From NCBI RefSeq assembly GCF_017873555.1, contig NZ_JAGGKE010000006.1, forward strand, positions 62,001 to 126,000: a stretch of DNA of 64,000 nt, given 5' to 3'. Position numbers and translations under genes: made by a program. Below, one piece after another: positions 50,880 to 58,772 of this stretch (its first letter is position 1; each line of letters starts with the position of its first letter). Source of the DNA: Halorubrum trapanicum (lineage in GTDB: Archaea; Halobacteriota; Halobacteria; Halobacteriales; Haloferacaceae). The notes beneath the pieces were generated by a model that made no database searches, was not told the DNA's origin, and saw only the letters and a program-made list of their open reading frames with translations.

Positions 50880-51167
50880 GTGACCGACGACGGAGCCGAC
50901 GGTTCCGAGGCGGCCGCGGCGGACGCGGAGCCGAGCGACGACGAGGTCGTTCGCACCGCGGCCGAGGCGGCCGAGGGGATCGTGTTCAAACACTACGACC
51001 AGTCGACGGTCACGGACCTGGACGTCACCGTCACGTTCGAGGAGGGCGTCCTCGACGTCGACGTCTACCTCAACGCGCCCGAGGACGCCGATCCGGACCG
51101 GGAGGCGGTCGCGCAGGAGGCGGTCGAGACCGCGGGCGAGGCCGTCGACGAGCTGTTCGCGGAGTAG
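50880..51167 (+). CDS. DUF3194 family protein
   Basis: A 95-residue acidic protein with a GTG start at 50880. VVRTAAEAAEGIVFKHYDQSTVTDLDVTVTFEEGVLDVDVYLNAPEDADPDREAVAQEAVETAGEAVDELF matches the archaeal DUF3194 family, which regularly sits beside prefoldin beta. No catalytic residues are evident. It is the last gene of the L37Ae-Rpo12-Pcc1-prefoldin operon, four bases after prefoldin. Confidence 0.9.
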   Translation: MTDDGADGSEAAAADAEPSDDEVVRTAAEAAEGIVFKHYDQSTVTDLDVTVTFEEGVLDVDVYLNAPEDADPDREAVAQEAVETAGEAVDELFAE

Positions 51168-51246
51168 CCGCTCGCCGCTTTTTGCTCACCGTCGCTTTCC
51201 CAACCGCGACCCGTAGGTGTGCGGTTCGCGTGCGTTAGCGACGCGC

Positions 51247-51801
51247 CTACGCCGACTCGCAGATCGCGACGAAGTTCTCGAAGACCTCCTCGCCGCGCTC
51301 CGTGTGCGCGACCTCCGGGTGCCACTGGACGCCGTACAGCCCTGCGTCCGGGTCGGCCATCGCCTCGATGCCGCAGACGTCGGAGGTGGCGGTGTGGGCG
51401 AACCCGTCCGGGAGTTCGGTCACCTCGTCGGCGTGGGAGGCCCAGACGCGCGTCTCCGGCGCGAGCGAGCCGACGAGCGGGTCCTCGTCGTCGACGATCT
51501 CGACGTCGACGTCGGCGTAGCCGCCGTAGTCGCCCTCGCCGACCGCGCCGTCGAGTTCGCTGGCGATCAGCTGCATTCCGAGGCAGATCCCGAGCACGGG
51601 GACGTCGCCGTCGAGGTAGTCCGGCGCGTTGCCGACGCGGTCCATGTCCGGGCCGCCCGAGAGGACGATCCCGTCCGCCTCGACCTCGTCGGCCGGCGTC
51701 TCCGCCGAGATTATCTCGGTGTCGACGCCGAGGTCGCGGAGCGCCCGCCGTTCGAGGTGCGTGAACTGGCCGTGGAGGTCGATGACGACGATCCGGGTCA
51801 T
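51247..51801 (-). CDS. guaAA: GMP synthase subunit A (glutamine amidotransferase)
   Basis: A 184-residue class I glutaminase that forms the separate amidotransferase subunit of archaeal GMP synthase. The nucleophile Cys is in LGICLGMQLIASEL and the His-Glu pair in VQWHPEVAHT. RIVVIDLHGQFTHLERRALRDLGV is the normal N-terminus, so I chose the Met at 51801. The partner PPi-synthetase subunit (guaAB) is not in the window. It is convergent with the DUF3194 gene. Confidence 0.95.
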   Translation of the reverse strand: MTRIVVIDLHGQFTHLERRALRDLGVDTEIISAETPADEVEADGIVLSGGPDMDRVGNAPDYLDGDVPVLGICLGMQLIASELDGAVGEGDYGGYADVDVEIVDDEDPLVGSLAPETRVWASHADEVTELPDGFAHTATSDVCGIEAMADPDAGLYGVQWHPEVAHTERGEEVFENFVAICESA

Positions 51802-51905
51802 GGCCCCGATTGACGGTTCCCGCACAAAAGCGCCTCGGAACGGCTGACAGTATCGTGGTGGTTTCGACCGCTGAAATCGTCCAGTAGTACACGAACGCGG
51901 ATCGA

Positions 51906-53426
51906 TCAGAGGTCGAGCGGGCCGCGCTTCGTGAACTCCCGGAGCAGCACGGTCGCGTACGAACCGCTCGGGAGCGCGAACCCGAACCGGGGGTCCCCGT
52001 CCGCGAACGAGACGTCGAGGTCAGTACGGAGGAGAATCGCCCGCCGGGTGCCGCGGGAGTCGAACTCGCCGGGGAGCGCGAAGTCGCCCGGCTCGACCCC
52101 GACGTCGGCGAGGACCTCGCGCTCGATCTCTCCGGGTTCGCCGTCGCCGAGTTCCGTCTCGGTGCCGACGAGCGGCGCGGTGACGAACGCCCGCCCCCGC
52201 TCGCAGTGCCGCGAGACCACCTCGACCCGGTCGGCGTCGACCCGCTGGAGCCGGTCAGTGTCGGGCGCGTACAGCTCTCCGGGCGCGTCGCCGTCGGCGA
52301 AACAGACCGCGTCGCCGGCGACGGGGCGGTCGAACGGAAGTCCCCGTCGCAGCCGCTCGCTGACGATCCGGTTGAAGCAGAACGACTGCGCGGCGTTGAC
52401 GAACAGCCGCTGGAGGTTGGAGGGGACGGCCTCCAGCGCGTGCCACCAGTCGTCGTGGTCCGCCGGCGCGTCGGGGTCGACGTCGCGGTCCGCGAGCCGG
52501 TGGACCATCGAGCGCTCGAACCGGAGCTTGCCGGGGATCGCGTTCAGGCAGGCGGCCCAGTCGCCGTCGCCCGTGCCGTCGGCGGCGGAGCGCTCCGCCC
52601 CTCCGGCCGCGTCCGAGTCGGCGACGCCGTCCGCGACCGCGTCGTCCACCCCGAACGCGGCGTCGACGCGGTCGCGCGCGGCTCTGGTGTCGTCCGGCTC
52701 CGTCTCCGACGGATTGCCGGCGTACAGCCGGACCGCCTCGCGGGGGTCGTTCCGGGCGATCGCGAGTCCGACGACGTGCGTGACCGGTCGCCGGCTGCCG
52801 AACCGCTGCTGGCCGAAGTAGTTCGGGACGCCGACGGTCGCGTCGATCGGGAACTCCCGATCGGCGGCGTCGGCCCCCGGCCCCTCTCCGTCGGCGCCCT
52901 CCGCCCCGCCCGCGAACCGCCGGAGGTCACGAACCGCGGCGGCGACGCGCTCGGGGGCATCGTCGACCGCGTCCGCGACCCGGATCTCGAAGGCGTTGCC
53001 GGCGAGGTCGCCGAACGAGAGGCTCCGCCCCGCCCGGCCGAGCGCCTCGATCTCGGCGCCGCGGATCTCGGGGAGGTCGGCGGCGTCGACGCCGCGCACC
53101 GTGAACAGCTGCGTGGTCACGGCGCGCTTGTCCTTCGTCCCCGCCCACGAGACGCGCTCGCGGCTGACGCCGAGCGCGTCCGAGAGCCGGCGCGCGAAGT
53201 CGTTCGTGTCCCAGTCCCGGAGCGTCGCCCGGATCACCAGCTCGGGGTAGCTTCCGGTGTCGGCGTCGAGCGGCTCTGCGTCGAACGCCTCCAGCTCCCG
53301 GACCCGGAAGTCCTCGGGCGACTCGCGGAGCCGGCCGCCGATCCCGTCGGCGTCGCTGACGTAGTGCTCGATGCCGACCGCGCGCTCGGTCGGATGCGCC
53401 TCGCGGAGGGTGTCGGGCGCGGCCAT
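51906..53426 (-). CDS. truD: tRNA pseudouridine(13) synthase TruD
   Basis: A 506-residue TruD with a large archaeal-type insertion. The catalytic Asp is in [15 protein letters not shown], and [18 protein letters not shown] is the family hallmark. An acidic, low-complexity insertion ([26 protein letters not shown]) interrupts the middle. The C-terminus ends in [22 protein letters not shown]. It converts U13 to pseudouridine in tRNA. Its start overlaps the pth2 stop by one base (TGATG), so they form a two-gene operon. Confidence 0.95.
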   Translation of the reverse strand: MAAPDTLREAHPTERAVGIEHYVSDADGIGGRLRESPEDFRVRELEAFDAEPLDADTGSYPELVIRATLRDWDTNDFARRLSDALGVSRERVSWAGTKDKRAVTTQLFTVRGVDAADLPEIRGAEIEALGRAGRSLSFGDLAGNAFEIRVADAVDDAPERVAAAVRDLRRFAGGAEGADGEGPGADAADREFPIDATVGVPNYFGQQRFGSRRPVTHVVGLAIARNDPREAVRLYAGNPSETEPDDTRAARDRVDAAFGVDDAVADGVADSDAAGGAERSAADGTGDGDWAACLNAIPGKLRFERSMVHRLADRDVDPDAPADHDDWWHALEAVPSNLQRLFVNAAQSFCFNRIVSERLRRGLPFDRPVAGDAVCFADGDAPGELYAPDTDRLQRVDADRVEVVSRHCERGRAFVTAPLVGTETELGDGEPGEIEREVLADVGVEPGDFALPGEFDSRGTRRAILLRTDLDVSFADGDPRFGFALPSGSYATVLLREFTKRGPLDL

Positions 53427-53764
53427 CAGTACAGCGAGAGGTCGCCGGTCACGCGGTCGACGGTGTCGTCGCGGGCGGGCCCCACGGCGAGCGCGGTGAC
53501 CGTCCCCGGCTCCAGCTGGGTGTGGCCGGCGTCGCGGACGATCGCGTACGGGATCCCCTCCTTGTCGGCCTTGTCGGCCAGCTCGAACAGCTGGCTCTCG
53601 GAGTCGCCCTTGAGGACGACCTTCTTCTGTCCCTCGCCCTGCCACTTCTTCCGCGCTCGCTTGCCCGCGTCCTGGTACGCCGACAGCGACGCGTGCGCGA
53701 CCTGCGCGGCGAGCTTCCCCTCGCCCATCCCGATGTCCGTCCGGGCGACGATGGCCTGTTTCAT
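53426..53764 (-). CDS. pth2: Peptidyl-tRNA hydrolase Pth2
   Basis: A 112-residue archaeal/eukaryal-type peptidyl-tRNA hydrolase. [33 protein letters not shown] is the characteristic start, with the catalytic Lys and His, and [28 protein letters not shown] closes the active site. It recycles tRNA from stalled peptidyl-tRNA. It lies upstream of truD with a one-base overlap; a 119-base gap separates it from the halorhodopsin gene. Confidence 0.97.
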   Translation of the reverse strand: MKQAIVARTDIGMGEGKLAAQVAHASLSAYQDAGKRARKKWQGEGQKKVVLKGDSESQLFELADKADKEGIPYAIVRDAGHTQLEPGTVTALAVGPARDDTVDRVTGDLSLY

Positions 53765-53883
53765 GTCTCGTCTCACCGCGGCCGCGGGTTTAGCGCTTTG
53801 CTCTCGGCGGCCGTGCCGGCGGCTTGCGGGCACGAAGCGGCGAAAAAGGACTCTCGAGAGCGCGGCGACCGCGCCACGGTCGA

Positions 53884-54759
53884 TCAGTCGTCCGCGGGCG
53901 CCGTGCCGGTCCGAGTGGCCGGGCCGAGACCGGGCGCCATGTCGGCGACCGTGCGCTCGTTGTCGACGACCCACCGCAGCAGGAGGAACGCGAAGAGGTA
54001 CTTCGCGACGATGTCCATCCCGCTGTAGGCCCACGAGGTGACTGCGGGCGACTGGATCAGCGCGAGCCCCTCGGCGCCGAGTCCCCAGACGATCGGGTAG
54101 CCCAGCCAGAGGACGACGGTGAGGATCTTCAGCGTGTCGAAGATCTCCGCGGTGCCGGCGAGCTCGGCGTCCCGCGACCACTCGGCGAGCAGGATGTAGA
54201 GGACGACGACGAAGAACGCGCAGCTGATCCCGTACCAGACCCAGCGCAGCAGGTACGAGGACGTGGTCATCGCGGCCGCGAGACCGGTGACGCACATCCC
54301 CACGTCGGCCGCGACGGCCGTGAACAGCTTACTCAGGTTCGTTCCGGCGAGCAGGCCGAGCGCGATCAGGATCATCGGCGTCGAGAACGCCCACGTGAGG
54401 TACCGCCCCCACGGGGTGAACACGCCGCCCTCCGGCCCGGCGCCCATCCCCGCGAGCGCGTGTCCGGACGGCATCTCGAGGAACCCGACCGTGATACCGG
54501 AGACGAGCCCGGTGTAGCTGGATATCGATACCAGCGGCACCATCATCGCGGCGACGAATATCAACTGCGCGCGCGGGTCCTCCACCTTCCGCCCCATATA
54601 GACGAACAGGAGGATCGAAAAGCCCGCGAGCGCGATGTTCACCCACAGCGACGCGCTGAGGAGGGTGTTGTCCTGAATGAACTGATATATCTCGGTTTGG
54701 GTCATTTCGAGCGGGACTGTGCCGCTTGCGAGCAAGTCAGCCGCTGCTGTTTCGATCAT
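53884..54759 (-). CDS. hop: Halorhodopsin (light-driven chloride pump)
   Basis: A 291-residue seven-helix rhodopsin. In helix [21 protein letters not shown] gives Thr122, Ser126 and Ala133 where bacteriorhodopsin has Asp85, Thr89 and Asp96; this TSA set marks chloride pumps. The retinal Lys is Lys253 in [13 protein letters not shown], with Asp249 as the counter-ion partner. A Gly-rich B-C loop ([21 protein letters not shown]) is longer than in the Halobacterium protein. I chose the Met at 54759; an in-frame Met 14 codons upstream would lie across the promoter. It is placed beside a carotenoid desaturase and an HTH-10 regulator gene. Confidence 0.96.
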   Translation of the reverse strand: MIETAAADLLASGTVPLEMTQTEIYQFIQDNTLLSASLWVNIALAGFSILLFVYMGRKVEDPRAQLIFVAAMMVPLVSISSYTGLVSGITVGFLEMPSGHALAGMGAGPEGGVFTPWGRYLTWAFSTPMILIALGLLAGTNLSKLFTAVAADVGMCVTGLAAAMTTSSYLLRWVWYGISCAFFVVVLYILLAEWSRDAELAGTAEIFDTLKILTVVLWLGYPIVWGLGAEGLALIQSPAVTSWAYSGMDIVAKYLFAFLLLRWVVDNERTVADMAPGLGPATRTGTAPADD

Positions 54760-54782
54760 GCGACGGCCGGAGATACGAGACG

Positions 54783-54811
54783 AGTTTAGTAAACAAACCA
54801 ACCTGACTGGT
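54783..54811 (-). promoter_or_regulatory. Halorhodopsin promoter with Bat-type upstream activating site
   Basis: On the minus strand, ACCAGTCAGGTTGG (54811-54798) fits ACC-N7-TTnG, the published bop-type UAS bound by Bat in Halobacterium. It is followed by TTTACTAAA (about 54792-54784) in the TATA position, about 27 bases before the ATG at 54759. The surrounding 54780-54890 stretch is unusually AT-rich. Confidence 0.65.
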
Positions 54812-54907
54812 ATGGGTTTTCTGACAGTCTTCGATCTCGAAACGAATTATTCGAAATATTTTGATTCTACAAAACAGAGGTAAACGAACAGTTCTCAAAA
54901 CCACCGA

Positions 54908-56440
54908 TCAGCGCCCGACCAGCGGCAGCCGATCGAACGGTCCGCCGGCCACGTCCGCCTCGATCGCGGCCGCGCAGTGCTCGCCGGAGAGCAGGCACAT
55001 CGGCACGCCGATCCCGGGGTTGCTGCTTCCGCCGACGTAGTAGAGCCGGTCGGTCCCTCGGACGCGCGGTCCGGGGCGGAGCGGCCCGGTCTGTCGCACC
55101 GTGTGCGCGAGACCGAGCGCGGTCCCGCCGGGCTGGTCGAACCGCTCCGCGAACTCGGAGACGCACGCCGACTCCTCGGCGACGATCCGGCCGCGGAGGT
55201 CGACGCCGGTCCGCGACGCCACCGCGTCGAGGACGCGGTCCCGGAGCGCCGTCCGCCGCTCCGGCGTGTCGTCGAGGCCCGGCGCGAGCGGCACGAGCGT
55301 CACCACCGCCTCGTGGCCGTCGGGCGCGACCGACGGGTCGGTCCGCGACGGGACGTTCACGTACACGACCGGCTCCGTCTCGTCGGTCGGCCACGCGGGG
55401 TCGTCGAATATCGCCTCGAAGTGCGGGTCCCAGTCCGTCGGGAGCGCGAGCGTGTGGTGTTCCAACTGCGTCAGTTCTCCCTCGACGCCGAGGTACAGCA
55501 GGTGCGCGGAGGGACCGTACGTCCGCCGGTCCCAGTAGTCGCCGAACCGCGGCACCGTCCCCTCGGGGAGCAGTTCGCGCTCGACGTGCGCCGGCGGCGC
55601 GTTACAGACGACCCGGTCGTGGACGTACCGGTCGCCGCCCAGTTCGACGCCGACGCCGTCGTCGAGCGGCTCCAGTCCGGTCACCGCGACGTCCGTGTAA
55701 ACATCGGCGCCGGCGTCGCGCGCGATCGTCTCGACCGCCTCGACGACCTCGTACATCCCGCCCATCGGGTAGTAGACGCCCAGCCCGTAGTCGACGTGGC
55801 TCATCAGCTGGTACAGCGCCGGCGTGTTGTGCGGCGACCCGCCGAGGAAGACGAGCGTGTACTCCAGCAGCTGTCTGAGCTTCGGGTGGTCGACGTACGA
55901 TCCGACGCGCTCGTCGAGGCTGGACAGGAGATCCAGCTCTCGCCCGCCGGCGAGGACGTCGAGCGAGAGGTAGTCGCGGAACCGGGACCGCCCGGGGAGG
56001 ACGAACCGGTTCATCCCGGCGTCGTACGCCCGCTCCGCGTCGTCGAGGTACTCGCGGAACGCCTGGCCCGCGCCCGCCTCGTACGACTCGAACAGGTCGG
56101 CGGCGGCCGTCGGGTCGGCGGGCACGTCGGCTCGGTCGCCGTCGTCCCAGAACACGCGGTAGTGCGGGTCGAGCCGGGTCAGCTCGTAGAACTCCTCGGG
56201 AGACCGGTCGAAGTCCCCGAAGAACCGCTCGAACAGGTCCGGCAGCAGGTACCACGACGGCCCGGTGTCGAACCGGAACCCGTCGACGTCGAGCCGACCG
56301 GCCACGCCGCCGACGCGCTCGGCGCGCTCGTACACCGTCACCTCCGCGCCGGCGGCCGCGAGGTACGCGGCCGCCGAGAGTCCGCCGATTCCGGCCCCGA
56401 CTACCCCCACCGACTGCTCGCGGAGCGCGTCGTCGCTCAT
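54908..56440 (-). CDS. Phytoene desaturase/carotenoid oxidoreductase (CrtI family)
   Basis: A 510-residue FAD enzyme. The N-terminal dinucleotide fold is SVGVVGAGIGGLSAAAYLAAAGAEVTVYERAERVGGVAGRLDVDGFRFDTGPSWYLLPDLFERFF. The C-terminal FAD segment LYYVGGSSNPGIGVPMCLLSGEHCAAAI is a CrtI hallmark. I chose the Met at 56440 (MSDDALREQSVG). Such enzymes desaturate C40 or C50 carotenoids and so supply the retinal or bacterioruberin routes. It lies next to halorhodopsin, which needs retinal, though no beta-carotene dioxygenase is in the window. Confidence 0.92.
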   Translation of the reverse strand: MSDDALREQSVGVVGAGIGGLSAAAYLAAAGAEVTVYERAERVGGVAGRLDVDGFRFDTGPSWYLLPDLFERFFGDFDRSPEEFYELTRLDPHYRVFWDDGDRADVPADPTAAADLFESYEAGAGQAFREYLDDAERAYDAGMNRFVLPGRSRFRDYLSLDVLAGGRELDLLSSLDERVGSYVDHPKLRQLLEYTLVFLGGSPHNTPALYQLMSHVDYGLGVYYPMGGMYEVVEAVETIARDAGADVYTDVAVTGLEPLDDGVGVELGGDRYVHDRVVCNAPPAHVERELLPEGTVPRFGDYWDRRTYGPSAHLLYLGVEGELTQLEHHTLALPTDWDPHFEAIFDDPAWPTDETEPVVYVNVPSRTDPSVAPDGHEAVVTLVPLAPGLDDTPERRTALRDRVLDAVASRTGVDLRGRIVAEESACVSEFAERFDQPGGTALGLAHTVRQTGPLRPGPRVRGTDRLYYVGGSSNPGIGVPMCLLSGEHCAAAIEADVAGGPFDRLPLVGR

Positions 56441-56574
56441 GGGCACGGTACGGACTTGTGCCGTGTGAGTCGTCGCCAACTCTCGACGGGGCTTTATGCG
56501 TTCGCCCGCCGGGCCGCCCCGAGGCGTACTCGTTCGGCTCGCTTTTTTTCCGACTTCGGCCGCACGATCGAGGT

Positions 56575-57342
56575 ATGAGACGGCGGTCGCGGTCGTCCGA
56601 CTCCAGCCCCGCCGAGCGTCTCGGAACCGGACCGGCAGGACCCTCCGGCTCCGACGGCGCCGCCGGCGCAGACGCGTCCCGAAACGGTTCGGAGGCGCCA
56701 CGGAGCGGGAAGGCGTGCGACGACGCCGGGGTCCGCGTCGAAGTCGTCGTCCGCGAGCCGACGCCCGCCCCGGTCGCGGAGGCGCTGCCGCCGGGAGCGG
56801 TCGCCGAGGACGTCGACCGCGTTCGCGTCGACGACGCGGTCGTCTCGCAGTTCCGCGCCGACCGCACGGTCGACGCGGAGCTGGTCTTCGACGGCGGCGA
56901 CGAACTCGTCTACCGCTGTCGGAGCCGGCAGGGGGGTCCGTTCCCCGTCGACGCCGTCGAGTCGCTCGGCTACCCCGTGTCCACGGTCACGGTCCGGACG
57001 GCGCCCGATCGCGTCCGACTGGAGCTGTCGCTGCCCGCCGCCGACCCGCTCGGCGACGTGATCGACGCGCTGGAGGCGACCGGCGGGTCGGTGCGGCTCG
57101 AACGGCTCACCAGCTCCGGCGGCGCCGACACCCGGTCGGACCCGGTCGTCGTCGACCGGGGGCGGCTCACGGAGCGGCAGCGCGAGGTGATCCGGACCGC
57201 ACAGCGGCTCGGCTACTTCGAACACCCCCGGGGGGCGAGCGCGACGGAGGTGGCCGACGCAATCGGCATCGCCCGCGCGACCTTCTCGGAACACCTCGCG
57301 GCGGCCCAGCGGCGCGTCTTCGAGGACCTCGTCGGCGGCTGA
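56575..57342 (+). CDS. HTH-10 family regulator (Bat-like HTH)
   Basis: A 255-residue protein. After an Arg/Ser-rich start of about 45 residues comes a sensor-like middle (GVRVEVVVREPTPAPVAEALPPGAVAEDVDRVRV...LVYRCRSRQGGPFPVDAVESLG). The C-terminal HTH-10 domain is LTERQREVIRTAQRLGYFEHPRGASATEVADAIGIARATFSEHLAAAQRRVFEDL. It lacks the PAS and GAF domains of full-length Bat. It is divergent from the carotenoid desaturase and near halorhodopsin, and so is a candidate regulator of both. I chose the ATG at 56575. Confidence 0.85.
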   Translation: MRRRSRSSDSSPAERLGTGPAGPSGSDGAAGADASRNGSEAPRSGKACDDAGVRVEVVVREPTPAPVAEALPPGAVAEDVDRVRVDDAVVSQFRADRTVDAELVFDGGDELVYRCRSRQGGPFPVDAVESLGYPVSTVTVRTAPDRVRLELSLPAADPLGDVIDALEATGGSVRLERLTSSGGADTRSDPVVVDRGRLTERQREVIRTAQRLGYFEHPRGASATEVADAIGIARATFSEHLAAAQRRVFEDLVGG

Positions 57343-57403
57343 CCCGTTCCCGCTCGCTGAGGGCGACCGCGATATTAAAACCGTTCAGGTCCTCAGATAG
57401 GGT

Positions 57404-57829
57404 ATGTATCGCAGACGGTTCCTCCGAGAGGCCGGCGCCGTCGGGAGCGCGGCGGCGGCCGTCGGTCTCGCCGGGTGCGCGAGCGTCGGCGGCGAACCGG
57501 ACCACGACGTCGGCATGCTCGCCACCGCGTACCGACCGCGGGAGATCACGGTCTCCGTCGGCGAGACCGTCGTCTGGGAGAACACGAGCGCGAGATCGCA
57601 CACGGTCACCGCGACCGCGGGAGGGATCCCCTCGGAGGCGGAGTTCTTCGCCTCCGGCGGGTTCGACGACTACGAGTCCGCGCTGTCGGCGTGGCAGTCG
57701 GACTTCGGCGGACGGATGGAGAGCGGGGACCGCTTCGAGCACACGTTCTCCGTCCCCGGCGCGTACGAGTACGTCTGTATCCCCCACCGCGAGGGCGGGA
57801 TGTTCGGCACCGTCGTCGTGGAGGAGTGA
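57404..57829 (+). CDS. Halocyanin-like blue copper lipoprotein
   Basis: A 141-residue plastocyanin-fold protein. A Tat signal (RRRFLREAG) and lipobox (LAGC, Cys25) indicate a lipid-anchored outer-face protein. The copper ligands are His66 in RSHTV, Cys125 and His128 in YVCIPH, and Met133 in GGMFG. It probably carries electrons in a respiratory chain. It sits upstream of a SafE-type protein and a copper P-type ATPase in the same direction, which fits a copper-handling group. Confidence 0.94.
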   Translation: MYRRRFLREAGAVGSAAAAVGLAGCASVGGEPDHDVGMLATAYRPREITVSVGETVVWENTSARSHTVTATAGGIPSEAEFFASGGFDDYESALSAWQSDFGGRMESGDRFEHTFSVPGAYEYVCIPHREGGMFGTVVVEE

Positions 57830-57934
57830 GCGTCCGTGACCCGGTCTAACGTCGTCGCCCGCGACGACGCTGCGCTCCGTCCCGCCCGACGAAACCCCTT
57901 CCGGCCTTCGCGCCGAACGGGAGGTAACTGACAG

Positions 57935-58771
57935 ATGGCCCTCTCGCCGCTCCTCGGGACCGACGTGCTGCTGTTCGCCGCCATCGGGCTGCTCGGCGGC
58001 GCCCACTGTATCGGCATGTGCGGCCCGCTCGTCACCGTCTACGCGAGCCGGATGGACGCCGAGGGCGGTCGGACCGACGGCGGCGGGGCGGGCGCCGCGC
58101 CGCCCGCCAGCGCGCCGACCGGCCGCGAGGGGCACCTGACCACCTACGAAGTCCGCCAGCACGCGCTGTTCAACCTCGGACGCGCGGCGAGCTACGCGAC
58201 GATCGGCACGGCCCTCGGCGCGCTCGGCGGCGCGGTCCTCGTCACGGCCGCGACCCTGACCGGCGCCGCGGAGGCCGTCCGCGGCGGGGTCGGACTGCTC
58301 GTCGGCGCGGCCGTCGTCCTCGTCGGGGTCCGGTACCTCCTCGGCGGCGCGACCGGCGGGGTCCACCTCCCCGGACTCGACCGCGTCACGGGGTGGCTCA
58401 CGGGGTACGTCGACCGCCTCGCGAACGGGCCGGGGATCGTCGCGCTCGGCGCGGTCCACGGCCTGCTCCCCTGCCCGATCCTCTACCCGGCGTACCTGTA
58501 CGCGTTCGCCAGCGGCTCCGCGGTCGCCGGCGGCGTCGCGCTCGGCGCCCTCGGGCTGGGGACGATCCCCGCCGTCTTCGCCTACGGGACGCTGATCGAG
58601 AGCGTCGACCCCGTCCACCGGCGCCGGGTCCACCGGCTGCTCGGCGTCGCGTTCGTCGCGCTCGGCTACGTGCTGTTCGCGCACGGGCTGATGTCGGTCG
58701 GAATCTCCGTGCCGCACCCGAGCCTCCCGTTCTGGAACCCGCTCGACGCCGGGATGATGGGGGCGATGTGA
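57935..58771 (+). CDS. SafE/DsbD-like six-helix membrane protein
   Basis: A 278-residue membrane protein. GGAHCIGMCGPLV in helix 1 is the hallmark of the SafE/UreH-like group linked to cytochrome oxidase copper delivery. A loop of about 45 residues follows, then further helices, including LGAVHGLLPCPILYPAYLYAFASGS. Together the two Cys/Pro motifs resemble DsbD-type transporters of reducing power or metal. The P-type ATPase start follows its stop by one base, so they are co-expressed and likely act in the same copper pathway. Confidence 0.88.
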   Translation: MALSPLLGTDVLLFAAIGLLGGAHCIGMCGPLVTVYASRMDAEGGRTDGGGAGAAPPASAPTGREGHLTTYEVRQHALFNLGRAASYATIGTALGALGGAVLVTAATLTGAAEAVRGGVGLLVGAAVVLVGVRYLLGGATGGVHLPGLDRVTGWLTGYVDRLANGPGIVALGAVHGLLPCPILYPAYLYAFASGSAVAGGVALGALGLGTIPAVFAYGTLIESVDPVHRRRVHRLLGVAFVALGYVLFAHGLMSVGISVPHPSLPFWNPLDAGMMGAM

Positions 58772-58772
58772 G

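Noticed and set aside
53884-54759. Bacteriorhodopsin or sensory rhodopsin
   Set aside because: Helix C has Thr, Ser and Ala at the three diagnostic positions, which is the chloride-pump set, and the B-C loop and tail align with halorhodopsins.
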